Source of the DNA: Henckelia pumila
Taxonomy: Eukaryota > Streptophyta > Magnoliopsida > Lamiales > Gesneriaceae
Assembly (NCBI RefSeq): GCF_033568475.1
Contig: NC_133123.1
Location: 152,721,753-152,785,752 of the forward strand
Length of the DNA: 64,000 bases
Direction: 5' to 3'
Both the position numbers and the translations under genes were made by a program. Position 1 is the first letter of the stretch. Each line of letters starts with the position of its first letter. A model generated the notes under the pieces. It saw nothing but the letters and a program-made list of their open reading frames with translations, ran no database searches and had not been told where the DNA came from. Positions 35,587 to 53,537 of the stretch are shown here, piece by piece.

Positions 35587-36948
35587 ACGTAGATTTCATC
35601 ATGAAAATGCAGAGGCATCTCAGGGAACACCTTGGGTTGCTTCAAAACGAGTTCAACCAGTTAGCCATTAATGCTAAAATGGTCGGCAGGTTACAACAAG
35701 CTGATCGGATCAAAGTATCTAATCGAATTACAGGATGTATGCAAGCTCAAACACAACTATGGGCTGCTATTCAAGGGCCAATTATGAAGGCTATAGAGAA
35801 ACAATTGGTTTCTCATAAACAAGATATGCTAAAACCATTGGTTTTACAAGAACAAGAAATACAACCACCGGTTGTGAAACAAGATGTTGAGGAATCTAAA
35901 ACTCAAGAAACAAGTGTTAATCTATCATCAGCCTTTGATGATCTGGATGAAGCAATAATTGATGAGAATAACTCATCAAGTCAACCCTCCGCCTCTAGGG
36001 TAAAAGATGAAGAGATCAATCTTAGGTCCAACACTGGCAAGGGCAAATCTAAGATTGATACTAATCCATCTATTATTTCTCCATTCCAGGTTTATCAACA
36101 AAGGTGGGAAAAATTGAATACAAGGAGTGAAATCAACCCGAACACTTGCAGGGTTGATGTTGCAGGAATATATCCAAGGGTTTGGCTAAAAAAACAATGT
36201 CAATCCTAAAGATGTAAAACTCTTGTATGAATTTGGGGCTTTGGCCTCAGTTTATACAACATCACCAAGCTTTCCGGAGATATCACAGTTACCAAAATGG
36301 ATCCAGGAAGCAGTCCAAGAAACATGGGCAAATATTGATCATTTGGCCCGAGAAGATGTGCTTGAGTTATACTTTTTCAGTGCAGCTCCAGAACCAACTG
36401 TGAAAGGATCACACGAACCCTTTCATTTTATCAAGCTGAAGAGACCTGATATAAACAGTCATAAATTTATCAAGGATCCTAAAACTGAAGAAATACCCTT
36501 GGTGTCCACTTTCGGGAAAAATGAGATCTCAACCAGAAGGGCATGGGGTATTTGGGTCTGTCTTATTGAGATGGATAAAGTCAAGTTTCCATTCAAATTT
36601 TATCAGAATTCTGTGAATGGATCGTTCCTGTTAAACACAATGACAGGAAAAACTACAGCATTTGCGGAAGAACTCTTCGAAAATAAGAGAAATCTTTTGT
36701 GGAACAACAAGCTGCCGGGGAGTAAAGAAACTCGCCTAAAATTCTGTAACATGGCTCATATTGGACGATGGTCAGAGAATATCTGCCCAGAATGCCCAAA
36801 TCAGAAGGAGCCAGAATTTGGAAAAACCTTTAGACCCCGAACGGATCGAAAGGATTTTTCCGAGACAAGCAAAGGTGTACAAGGACCACCGAAGATGCGT
36901 TTTCACAAGGGCCTACTTCAAAAGCAAAAGATACCCCGACAACAATAA
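35574..36948 (+). pseudogene. Endogenous caulimovirid second ORF (unknown function)
   Basis: The start codon at 35574 overlaps the end of the RT frame by 13 bases. The product would be about 458 codons but is split by a one-base change in an A run at about 36188-36194: the first part ends at 36207-36209 and the rest reads in another frame to 36946-36948. The N-terminal part is helical and Gln/Lys-rich, and the C-terminal part has a Cys cluster near 36770-36800 and a basic tail. A second ORF of this size directly after RNase H resembles the layout described for genus Florendovirus; that assignment is inferred from layout, not from a search. Confidence 0.65.
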
Positions 36949-37400
36949 AGCAGACATGTGAGGAGAATAAAGCCAAAAGAAAGTGGCAGGCATGTGATTC
37001 CTTCACTAGTAAAAGATGTCATCAATAATGGCATAAAAAATTCAAGACAGCTGTCTCCTCCACTAATAAAATATGTCATCAATAATGGCATAAAGAAATA
37101 CAAGACAACTGTGAGATTCCCTGAAGTTTCTCGGTGAAACGAGTGGAACTACAGCTATAAATACAGGCATTTGAGGAAGTTGAAGATATCGATCATTCCC
37201 TTCAGTTTTCTTACAAATAAATTGTTGTAATATTTCTTTCTCTTTGTATTAAGTTTTCTTTTATGTATTTCAAGAACAAGGCTACTATGAGTAGCTAAAC
37301 AAGTTGTCTTTTCCTCTTCAAAAGAGTTGATTTATGTAATAATATTATGTCTAAATAAATTCCCTAAATCTCTCGTTCTTTCATATTCATATTTTATAAT
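36949..37400 (+). promoter_or_regulatory. Pararetrovirus intergenic promoter region (inferred)
   Basis: After the second ORF lie two direct repeats of about 57 bp (36998-37054 and 37055-37112, sharing a core GTCATCAATAATGGCATAAA). They are followed by TATA box CTATAAATA at 37155-37163, and further on a T-rich leader or poly(A) region with AATAAA near 37217. This order matches the single genomic promoter of caulimovirids, with doubled upstream elements. The exact right end of the provirus is not marked by any repeat; I place it near 37400. Confidence 0.55.
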
Positions 37401-38530
37401 TAAATTTATATACCATACGTTTTAAGGTAGAAAACGAATTAAGGCTGTGTTGGGTATCGTTGAAGGAGCTTGTGCAGAAACCATCTGTTGCGACTGCGTG
37501 GTTGGAGTGTGAGGAGCACTTCGTAAAACTCAGCAGGTATGACCCGACGACATTATGGTTAAAAAGGTATTTAAATTTAATTTATCTTACAGAAGCATGT
37601 TGGACCCTAATCTGGAGTATATCAGCTGAAAACCTTGCGTAATTAATAGTCTTGCATGGCCGAGACTGGTTCAATAGATATAACAAAGTCACATACAAAG
37701 GATTAGTTTTAATTATATTTTAATTCAAATATGGTGAAAATAAAGAAAGAGGTGGGTAGGGAGTTAAGTTAAAGAGAGTGGAGTTTAAAATAATTTGCCC
37801 ATCTTTTCTAGTTCATATTTTAGTAAATCATTTAAAAATATAGAATGAATTAACTAAAACAAAAGATTTGCTGAATTCACTAATAATTCCGGACAATGTT
37901 GTAACTCAATGAGTTGAAGTGAATCTATTTTTCTCCAATTCCATATGGAATCTCATCAATCTGTGAGAATCAAACTTTCAAGAGATGGAAAGTGCTCTTT
38001 CTCCACTTCCCACTTCACCAGCTTATCTAGCGAAGAACGAAAGTACTTCAGTCGAAGGTAAAAAGTCCACATATTCCATAAAAATTTGTAATTTTTTTAT
38101 TTTATTTTTAATTTTACCAAGATTAACTCGTTAAAAAAAAAGTTGGCACTATAAAATTATGAGATAATAAAAGAAAATGACAGCGTGCACTAACATAATT
38201 CATTTTTACTATGCATGATTATGCAAACAAAATCCATTTGGAAAATATTTTAGTACATGAACTCTAAAATACTGATTATGTAAACTTTTTTATTAAAAAA
38301 TTATTATAAAAATATTTTTGGTACATGAACTATATAAAATCTTATCCACGCAAGGCAGTAATTCTTATCATATTCGACTTTATATTTTCAACATAATGCA
38401 TGTTTTTTTCCCTCCTCTCTTGCGCATTTAATTGATCTGATCCTATGCATTCCAAACTGGCATCGAATTTTAGCTTATTCCATGTATGAACTTGAAAATT
38501 CTAACATGGATTTCTTAATGTGAGACCAAA
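37401..38530. other. Intergenic; two short coding-like stretches of unknown origin
   Basis: Mostly AT-rich. Two stretches stand out. At 37445-37570 a plus-strand frame reads like coding sequence (KELVQKPSVATAWLECEEHF), and at 37945-38057 an ATG opens 37 codons (MESHQSVRIKLSRDGKCSF...) ending at a possible donor GTAAAA, with in-frame TAA at 38059. I do not recognise either; they may be remnants of a gene disrupted near the provirus. The 3' untranslated region of PTAC10 probably also lies at the right end. Confidence 0.3.
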
Positions 38531-41500
38531 TTAATCCTCAAAGATTCCTTCATCCGACAATCTTAAAGATTCTGTGCCATTAACATGAGGCTGGTTGGCT
38601 GCATTCTCAGTTGGCAACCCGAAAATACTGTAATCAAAGTCCAAGTCGTCGTCATCCTCATCACCATCCGCTTCCGAGTAATCATCTTCTTCGTTTTGTT
38701 TGTGTGTGATTCCAAGAGCCTCCCTCTGCATCCTCTGTTTGATGGTATCTTCATACGACATTTCATACCAAACGGTACCCTTTCCAACTATGGATTTGTT
38801 GTGTGCGTCTGTCATGCGTTCTTGCCTGCTCTTTTCAGAATTCTTAGGCTCGCCCCAGTAGTCATAACGATACAACGGATTATCAGGGTCGTATTGGTCT
38901 TTCCCCAACAAGCTTGGGTCTACATTTCTACCAGGTTCTTCCAATGGCAGCCCAAGTGCCTGACGGCTGCAAGGTATGAAATATGATTATTGTCACCATA
39001 GCAAAAAAAAAATAGAGCATAGTCCAGAAAATAGATATGATTCTTCAGCAATTACCAAAAAAAAGGATGCTTCTTCATCTTGACTTATAGGAGGACTATA
39101 GCCTATATCTATTGATGCCCAACGATACATTAAATTCAAAGTTTTAGCCGATCAAATGAAAATAACGAACAAGAGCCGAATTTTGGGCTATGAAGAGCTA
39201 CAACCTAACAGAAAGACATCAACAGGTATTGGCTACCTTGTAAGAGCTAGAGACTACAGAAGGAATCGGGGTCTTAATGGGCAGACAATCCAACTAAAAC
39301 ATGGTATTGGTAAAACAAATTATAGGATTATATACCAACTTATGTCTCGTAGAAGAGTTTCTCTTTCTTCAAAAGAACGGCGCCAATGAATATGGTCATA
39401 TTCGTTCATTTCCTCATTTCGCCTCAGCGTAGTGATTTTGTACGTCTCTCCCCTTTTTTCAGCTTCTTTCCTTTGTTTGTTATGGAGCTGAAATAAAGCA
39501 TAAACAAATATCAGGCTACAAGGCACTATTTTCCTAACTTGAAAACTTTTAGAAGGCACTAATGATATTAATAGTCATTTTAGATTTGATTGACAGAGAA
39601 TGTATGAAAACTTCTAAAAGACGCATGCCAAGAGTCCCCATGAACAAAAGTTTCATTTTTTACGAAGTACAAAAGATGACTCCTAAATTACATTTAGGAA
39701 GCAGAGCACTGAAATGAACAAATGTTCCAGGCTTGGCCCATAAAGTAATTAGCAATTCTATCTAAACATTTGCCCAAGTTGATTTGATTACATGACAAAT
39801 AAGTCGTATAACTATGCAGAATCTGATTCATCCATCTAGATCACTTAAGAGGACAGAAAAGAGAAGTAAATAAAACAGAAAGCTCCTCTATTAAGAATAT
39901 CAACATGAAACAGACTGCATACCTGACGTTCGGCAAGCGCAGCTTCCAAATCAAGTTCTTTTACACTTATTCTCTGTCATAATTAGGAGCAATGTCAAAT
40001 AATCATTGTACAGAACAACTATAAACATACAAGGAAAAAAACATTACCACGGTCATTCTGGGGATGAGGGATTTCTTGTGATAAGCTTTGCCATATTCAA
40101 CACGATTCTCTTCCGTGATTTCTTCCTCATCGGTCAAGTCTGATAACTTTTTGCCTTTGTATTTATCAGGATTGATCGCCATGTCTTCCAAAATCATTTG
40201 TTCAGCATTATGTATTTGCCATAGCTGCACAATATGGGAAACTCTATAAGTATGGTGATTTTTTTGAATAATTAAATTACAGAGCAGAATCAGAAGTTCT
40301 AGGAGGTTTTTCTGCCGATGTACTTGATAGAAATTCTTGGAATACAGTCACCTCAAACATTGTAACTCTTTACTGAAATATCTTAAACTTAAATGATAGC
40401 AACATTCCCAATCAAATAATTAAAATCATTCTCCATCAGTTTTACTCTTTTAGATAATCATTGCCGAGGATAAAAATGTAATATTGAAAAGAAATTGATG
40501 ATGTCTCTGTCGGTCTACTAGTACAATGAGTGTGAATACAAATTATCCTTATATAAAAGGATTGTTATAACTACTAAAGCTCGGAGCTGCGTTTCTCTGG
40601 TTAGATCAAACTCCTGAGTTGATACAATTTATCCTTGAAATCATAACCAGTGGCTGAGGGCAAGAACATATACATCTTGCAAAAAAATTGATTAGACAAA
40701 ATTTTCACAGTTAATTAAATGTCTAGAAAGGATACCTTATCAACATATGGATGATTTGATAACAGAGGTTCCTCCTCCACTTTGATTCCGGGATCTTTTC
40801 TAGGAATAGGAGCTCGTCCACAATCCCGCTGGATACAAGGAGAATTTATAAGCATAAAGTCGAAAACACGCAAACCAAAACGTTTTTACAGAGTCAATAG
40901 TAACATCTTTTGGGCATAACAAATCTAACAGAACATAGAAATTTAGTGGAGGAAACTCTCTACAGTTTTCATCTTACAAAATAATTCCTAGCGCAGTTCA
41001 TCCTTAAAAGTTAAAATCGGATCTCCACGATGTTAATATGTTAAATTAGTATACACCAATTTGTAACCACATTAACCACAACTAATGGATAAAATACACA
41101 TACTGTATTTGTCTAGACTCATCAAAAGTGAATGTTTATATTCTAATTTGTGGAGAAAAAATATATATCTATATTTGGAGTTTCAAATTTACATTATGGA
41201 ATATTTTCCCATTACAGAAACAGAAAAAAAATAAGTGTGCAAACTGCAAAATATATCCAACTTTCTAAATTACCACCATTCACAGGCTTTGCAGCTTCAA
41301 GGTGAAATGGAGGTTATTTTTGATGATGTATGTTTGGGTTTCCAAGGGAAGTTTAATAGGATACTGATACTTCCTTCAGTAAGTAGGAAGATGTATGATC
41401 TCGGTAAAAGCAAAACTGAAAGTACAACATTTTGTGGAAAATAATAACTTACTCGTAACTCATCTGGATTAGTATCCTCGTCACGATGAAATATTGGAGG

Positions 41501-44500
41501 TAACTCAAATCGATTGAAGCTGAAACATCATAGGAACAAAATTCATCATGCATGAATAGTATTAGCAAGCACAAAAATTGCAAGGAATGACATTTTTCAT
41601 GAGCATTGGAGCTATACTAGAAGACCTAATATCCCAAGAACTGAGTAATTTAGAAGCATAGGCTGACATACATAAGGTGATCTATATTTGGATACACAAA
41701 GCGCAGCTCTATAGGAAACCGATAGCGGTAAGGATCTCGTTTTGCCTGCAAGGAGGATTTTATACATTAGATCAAATATACATGCATAATTAGGGAATGC
41801 TGGCAGTCCAGAAAAAACACGAGCAATCTAAAAGGCATAGACATTGTTCTACTGGATGATGATTTGATTATTTGTGCCTATTTCCAATAAAGCTCATCCC
41901 TAAACTAGTGTGCATTCATTTCCTGGATAACATAAAGTTAAAATCATTATCAAATACTGCATGATTATGTTTTTAACATGTACAACTTCAATAAAAAAAA
42001 TCATTGGAATCTGCTATGAAAATAGATTGTGAAGATTCAAAAGCAAATCAAGAATCTTCCTTTGATGCCTCCAGAACCTTCTTCTACATCTCCACATGAT
42101 ATTGATCGTTTTGGCAGTTCATAAGTTCTCCATTGTCATATGACCAATCTTCAAAGATGTATCGCATCTTACAAGTAATATCCCACTCCCTACATTGCAG
42201 TTTTAACTATAATTTTTCCCAAACTATTTCATTTATTACCAACTTGTTTCACCACAATCCCTTTCTTAGTTTCATAAAGGCAAAACAAAATCCCCTTTCT
42301 TGAGTACCATCAATATTTAAAGAGTGAAATCAGAAGGCCAAAATATGGCCAAACTTACACAACACATAAAAACACATCACGACCACACACTCACCAATAC
42401 TTCAACAATGACATTCATACCAACTTTGATGTGATGGCGGATCCAATACCAGTCATTTCGTTTTATAGGAACCCACCTGGCATGCATTATAACACATCAT
42501 TGTCATATCATACAAAAAAAACATTTTTAATTTTAATATAATCTCTGGAAGTTTTTACAAGAAAATTTTTAATATGTATGCATGCATCGCGTGTCAACAG
42601 CACTAGTGGTCACATATATGAGACATTTTCAAAATGGTAAAAGAAAACCACATGTAAATTCAATGTAAAACAGAGTATTTGTTTATATCTTTAAAATGGT
42701 TCCAAAAATAAATAAAATCAAAACAGAGTATTGGTCAAAACTGGTTCAAATTTCAAGAATCAAAATAAAAAGGGCACAAGAGATAGTTTATACCCATCAT
42801 GAACGCCACCTATGTCGACAAATGCTCCTTGATAGAGATGTAATGCAGTTACTTTACCTGCACATATCTAGAAAGAAATCTACATAGGCAACACGCAATT
42901 CTAAGACAACGAAAAAATATATAGCTTTTAATCAAGTTATATCTCAAACTATTGATGTAAATCTTCAATGAGCAAGATAAAAAACAAGCGAGTAGTGAAC
43001 ATTATTATAACAAATGAAAGTGCAGGATAACTGTCCAAATATTTACAATTGTTTAATTTAGAGTGCCAAATGTAGCCAGAGCTAACATAACATGACCTTA
43101 GAAACAATTGAATAAATAAAGTTTGCTAGTTCACACATACAAAACCAAGAAAAGGAGCATAGAGGGCCTCATAATTCATGTGCAACTATAAAGACTAGGC
43201 AAGAAAATGTTTAAATTAATGTTCATCAAGGATAACAAAGCAAATATTAAGATAAGGTACAGGTACGGGATTAAAAGTTCAAAAGAGATTTTGGCCACCA
43301 GCCATAAGGAACACCTTTGACATCGGTAAAGCAATAAGTCACTTATGTATTTCATGATATAGAGAGGTGAAAGGTCTGAAAATATGCGCACATCAAACTG
43401 GAATGACAAGCAAATCAATGAACATGGAAACATGAGACAGTTCATGATTTATACATAATACAACAAAAGAAAAGATTGGAAAACTGAAGAATAACATCGT
43501 TTATCACTTACTTGTCCTGCGTAATAGAATGGAAGCTCATACTGCAGGGCGGAAACAAATCAGAGGAAAAGGAAGTGTCAGCTCATCTAATAATCATGCA
43601 AATTTATTTCAAGAAAATTTAATTTCTTAACCCATATATCCCAGGGAGGTCCATATTAAAAGAAAATAAATGAGAAAGCAAAGAAGCAACTTACCATTTC
43701 CTCTTTGTAATCCTTTCCCCGCTTCCTCCTACCAGGATAATAATCTTGATCATGCTGCATCAAAATCCTCTGAGTATCATATATTATAAGGTAGAATGCT
43801 ATAATACAGCCACAAATTTTCCAACTTGGTGATTACTACTATCTGACCATTAACCCAATTCTATCTACCATCAACAACGAACTTTTATCAGACCACTGAT
43901 TGAATGAGAAGAAATTCATATGCAACTGAACATTTTGGAAAATTTTTTAAGGAAAACATTCAATATCACAAGTACCTTAATAACCGAATAGATGTTAACT
44001 TAGCCACATCAAAAATTAAATGGATGTTAAAGTAAATCTATAAAGAAGCCTACAATCAGAGAAGAGCTATCAAATATAACAGTAAACCATACTAATGTAT
44101 ACTCTGATACTGAAAAAAAAAATGAAAAATTGACAGGAAGCAGTAAGACAAGTAATCATATGTTGACAATTCCGAGTTCAAAAAGTAACCTTGTAAGATT
44201 CCTCCTCCAACCGATCCCTGTTAGCCTCCACCCACTCATTATATTGCTTCAAGAATACATTGTACCTCTCCAAGCACATGCCCCCCTCCTCCTTCTCCAC
44301 CATATCCTCCAACTTCTCATGATCCACTCTGACCGCCGAGTAAAACTTATGCGCCCCACGAATGAACTCCAACTCCTTCTTATTCACCTTCCACCCTCTC
44401 GGTGGCCAATCCCTGGGAGGCACATGGGCTAACACCAATGGCCCAGCCCACAATGTCTCCAAAGGCTCCGGAATTTCCCCCTTGATTTCAAACTGCTTCG

Positions 44501-44954
44501 CATAATACTCATCCACCGTAAGTCCCATTTCGGCGATTTTCTCCCTCCGATACTTCGGGCTCAGCATTCTGAATGCCTCGATTGCTTCAGGAGCCTTGAG
44601 TGGCACTTCTTCCCCTTCATTCAGAGACTGCCTAGCAAAATCAGCTTCCGGGGTGAGGATTTCTTCCCACGGAGCCCATCCCCTTTCAACCCAGTTCCTT
44701 CTTCGAGCTTCCTCTTCGGACTCTTTCTCCTTGGGGCCATAAGCTGCGAGAAAAGCATCATCATCACCGACTGGGTACTCGTCGGACGAGTAGGCGCGGA
44801 CGAGAAACGGCGGAGGAAAGTGGGTTCGGAAGGATTTTCCGGGGCGGAGGAATTTATCGAAGATTTTGGGTTTGAGGAGAGATTTTGAAGGGAGTGGAGT
44901 GAAGATGGTGAAGAAGGCTGGATTTTGAAGAGCTTGCATTTCGGGGTTTTGCAT
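38531..44954 (-). CDS. PTAC10: Plastid transcriptionally active 10 (PEP-associated protein 3), S1-domain protein
   Basis: Component of the plastid-encoded RNA polymerase complex in chloroplasts, needed for plastid gene transcription. Twelve coding exons on the minus strand, in transcription order: 44954-44190, 43754-43695, 43541-43512, 42867-42794, 42476-42395, 41745-41672, 41519-41453, 40828-40736, 40224-40048, 39973-39923, 39487-39336, 38966-38531. All junctions are GT-AG and the frame holds to TAA, giving 686 codons (Arabidopsis is about 668). The first 55 residues resemble a transit peptide with VRAYSS near the likely cleavage point. A conserved ERGWAPWEEILTPEADFARQ block follows, then an S1/OB-fold nucleic-acid domain at about residues 275-350 (ALHLYQGAFVDIGGVHDG). 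The tail is acidic and ends with SDEGIFED. It is not the related-sounding PTAC12, which lacks an S1 domain. Identification is from remembered family sequence. Confidence 0.9.
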
Positions 44955-46570
44955 ACAAACTTTGAACTCGGGTTTATGTGTAGAAGTGGATAAGGTTAGT
45001 TTAGTCAGTTAAACATGGTTACAAACTTACAAGTAATTTGTAAATAAATTTTATGAATAAAATCAATTAAATTGTTGAATTTTTTTTCAAGTTGAGAACA
45101 TTTTGGGTACAATTAGTTTTACTTCGTCTTGAGTTTTAACAATTTGGTGCCGTATGGATTACAAGTGAACGAGGCATTTAGGTGGTTGCGTTTTGAATTT
45201 TAAATTTTTATTTCAATTGGATTTAATTTTCGTTCACTTCCCAATTCTAAATCATTTTTATTTGTTATTTTAATTTTCTAAAGTGAGGATGAAGAATTAA
45301 AAATAGATGCTAATAGGAAAAAATATTGTATATTGTTGATTTTTATTTTTTATTCTTTTTGGAAGAATTGTAATTTGTTGATTGTCGATTCCACATTTTT
45401 CTCTTCTCATATTATACTTCGATTTCCATCTATTTATTTGTAGTAATTGTAATTAAGATGGATCCATGCAATCTGGAAAAAAATCTACTGACAAATCAAT
45501 TTTTTTATATTTCAATAAACATTTTTCGATTGCTATACATTGTTCCTTGGTGCAAATATTTTTTTTAAAATGTATGTTCGAACTTTATCTTTTCATCTAT
45601 AGATTATGTGATAATGTAATATAAATTTACCATCTCAAAAAAAAAACATATATAACATGCATTCATCGCACCTCATTTTAATGAGGGAAAATAAATACAT
45701 GAAAATAACATATTAGCTTGAACGATATGCTGATCAGACGGGTAAAAACACCGGTTGGCTCTCGACAAATAGTAGAATGATAAATTAAAAATTTGAGCAA
45801 ATTATCATGGCATCACATGGATCAGCAAGGGATGGATTTGAAATTCCACCAAATATAAAATTCGTCATATCAATTATCAAATCATCAATAACTTCAAATC
45901 ATTTCATCAAAGTGCAATCCAAATTACTTGTATGATAATGAAAGTGATTGACTGCATATCAAGTCATACAATTTCATTAATAGTTGTGACGAATTTCTAG
46001 TAAAAATCAAGATGGATGTCATTTAAAAAATTTCCCTAAAATAAAATCTATGGATCCAAGCGCAAAATTCTACTTTCCCTCAAATTCAAACTCAAATCCA
46101 GATTCAAATATTTTGATTTTATGAAAATCTAGCACGAGATGGGGGACCCTTGGCAGATAATGATAGATCTGCACCTCAAAATTATGAGAATTGGAAAAAA
46201 AATATAATAATAATGAATAAAAATGGCCTACAACTTGCTGCACTATGGAATCAATCCAATAAGAGCCGAATTATCTCTCCACCATTTCGGACTATGAAGG
46301 AATCAAAGATGCATATAGTACCAAATTGCTAATAAAGCATTTATATTTATGCAAAGCGCTGACAAAGACATAGGCTTTGTGACATTCTCACACACAAATA
46401 CCAGAAGTAACCCAGAAATGGGGTTTGTTTTTGTTTTTTACAACAAATTTCGTCAAAACATCGAGTGGTCTGAAGTAATACCCAACTCAATTTTATTCTA
46501 ACTAGAACTTCATGGAAACAACTTAGTAAAAATGTGTCAACGCGATTAGCATACCAAAAAGGTATTAGCA
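44955..46570. other. Intergenic, 5' flank of PTAC10 and 3' flank of GAPC
   Basis: AT-rich, with homopolymer runs and no protein-like frame. It should hold the PTAC10 promoter (left end, minus strand) and the GAPC 3' untranslated region (right end). I see no clear TATA box or conserved element. Confidence 0.6.
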
Positions 46571-52003
<5,433 letters not shown>

Positions 52004-53330
52004 TTTCTAGAGAGAGATGGAGATTTCGAGATAAACAAGGCGTGTCTGAAGTTGAACTATGAACACTGAAGCTGTGAAGTGTCTACTTAAAAAAGAACGA
52101 GGGGAATTATAGCATGTTCACGGTGCATTACGGTATGTTGGTGAAATTGTTGATCGAACCGTTGATTTTATCGAGGGGTTTGAATCGAGTGAATAAGGAT
52201 CGTTGATTTTATTTTTTAAGAGTAGGTTCTGGAAGGCGGCTTCTTCGGAGTTGACGGAATATTCGCTGCTTAATAAAGCTGTAACTTTTTTTATCAAGAA
52301 AACCTTCGATATTCTAAATATTTGACATTGGTCCATTGTTTACAAATTTAGTCAAAACTTTTAATTCAATTTATTTATTGTTTGAGAATATTATATTATA
52401 TTATATTATGGGATATATCAATTTAAATTTTATGAAATCTTTTTGTAAATAAACTTAAAATAGTATATATAACTGTTTAATTAAAGTTTAGGTTCTTGTA
52501 TTAACTAATTTTAATTGATTTGATGAATAATAACCTCTCATTTAGATTTGTGCGTGTTTTCGTATAGATTTTACTCTTAATTAATTAATATTTTGGTAAG
52601 ATAAAAAAATTTGTTGAAATTAGCGAAATAAATGTATTAATGAAAGAGTATGTTGATTTAAAAAATATATATAAAATAATAATATTAAATATGAAAATTA
52701 GACTGAATATTTTTTTACTGAAAACTTTACATTTATTAATGATGATGATAATCGTCTATTACAAATTGAACCAACTAAGAAAGAAATTCTTCATTCAACC
52801 AAACAAACGCTGAAATAGAAAAAAAGTAAAACAAGCAATATTATAGACTACTTTATTCGCCGATTTAGATACATGGAAGAACCACCGGTTCTTGCAATCT
52901 TCGCCTGATATTTGTCGTGCACATTTCTTCATATCCAAGATTCTCATGATCAACCGTAACTGCTTGCACTACCAAAAAAATCGGTTACTACATGCACATC
53001 TCTGAAATTCTTTTCATATATTAGCAAGTTCACCCCTTCTCGAATAGTCAATAACTCCCCATGAACCACTGATATCGGTTGATTAATCTGTTTTATAAAA
53101 ATTAACAATAATCTACCCTGATTATCTCGAACCACTATGCCCACACTAAATTTGTTTAAATTTGTAATAACAGATGCATCAACATTGAATTTCAGGCAAA
53201 ACGGGTCGATCTACAATTTTAACATATTAAATTAGATTAGAAAATTACCAACTCGATCCATTTAATTTGGAACAACCCACTGTAACCGCTCCAATTGTTA
53301 TGTTAATTGTCAGACAAGTAGTATCAAACC
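52004..53330. other. Intergenic between divergent GAPC and serine-rich gene; AT-rich
   Basis: The left 90 bp is the GAPC 5' leader. The rest is AT-rich, with an RNase H-like remnant at 52953-53207 (listed separately) and no other protein-like frame. A minus frame at 52118-52336 has no recognisable motif. Confidence 0.6.
52953..53207 (-). pseudogene. RNase H-like (RVT_3) domain remnant
   Basis: On the minus strand the frame reads KFNVDASV near 53180, then GIVVRDNQGRLLL, SVVHGELLTIREGVNLL and VVTDFFGSAS. This is the order of the plant RVT_3 RNase H-like domain that occurs in non-LTR retrotransposons and in domesticated host genes: first Asp in NVDAS, Glu in HGELLTIREG, and Asp in VTD. It is bounded by stops on both sides, with no RT nearby, so it is an isolated fragment of about 85 codons. 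Confidence 0.65.
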
Positions 53331-53411
53331 GGCCCACCGATTAACAACTAGGCCCAATGGAATTACTCTCTTTCGTCTATCCCGCGATCATGTTGGCGCG
53401 TCGTTAGCCCA
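53331..53411. promoter_or_regulatory. Three TGGGC(C/T) (site II) motifs upstream of the serine-rich gene
   Basis: GGCCCA at 53331-53336 and 53351-53356 and AGCCCA at 53406-53411, 130-210 bp before the ATG at 53538. TGGGCC/T motifs are known TCP-factor targets in promoters of plant growth and housekeeping genes. Clustering is direct; function is inferred. Confidence 0.5.
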
Positions 53412-53537
53412 CAGAAATGTTCAAAAAAAATATCAAAAAAATGGGAAAATAATTCAAAATCAATCAAGAATCTTGCTTTGGACTCAACCTCTTCTCCTTC
53501 CCATTCGCCACATGTTACAGTGAAGAAGAAGAAGAAA

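Noticed and set aside
38531-44954. Identification as PTAC12/HEMERA
   Set aside because: The S1-type OB fold near residues 275-350 and the total length of 686 residues fit PTAC10, not PTAC12 (about 527 residues, no S1 domain).
52118-52336. 72-codon minus-strand frame near the GAPC promoter
   Set aside because: No recognisable motif, and no sign of splicing or conservation in the sequence. Chance open frames of this length are common here.
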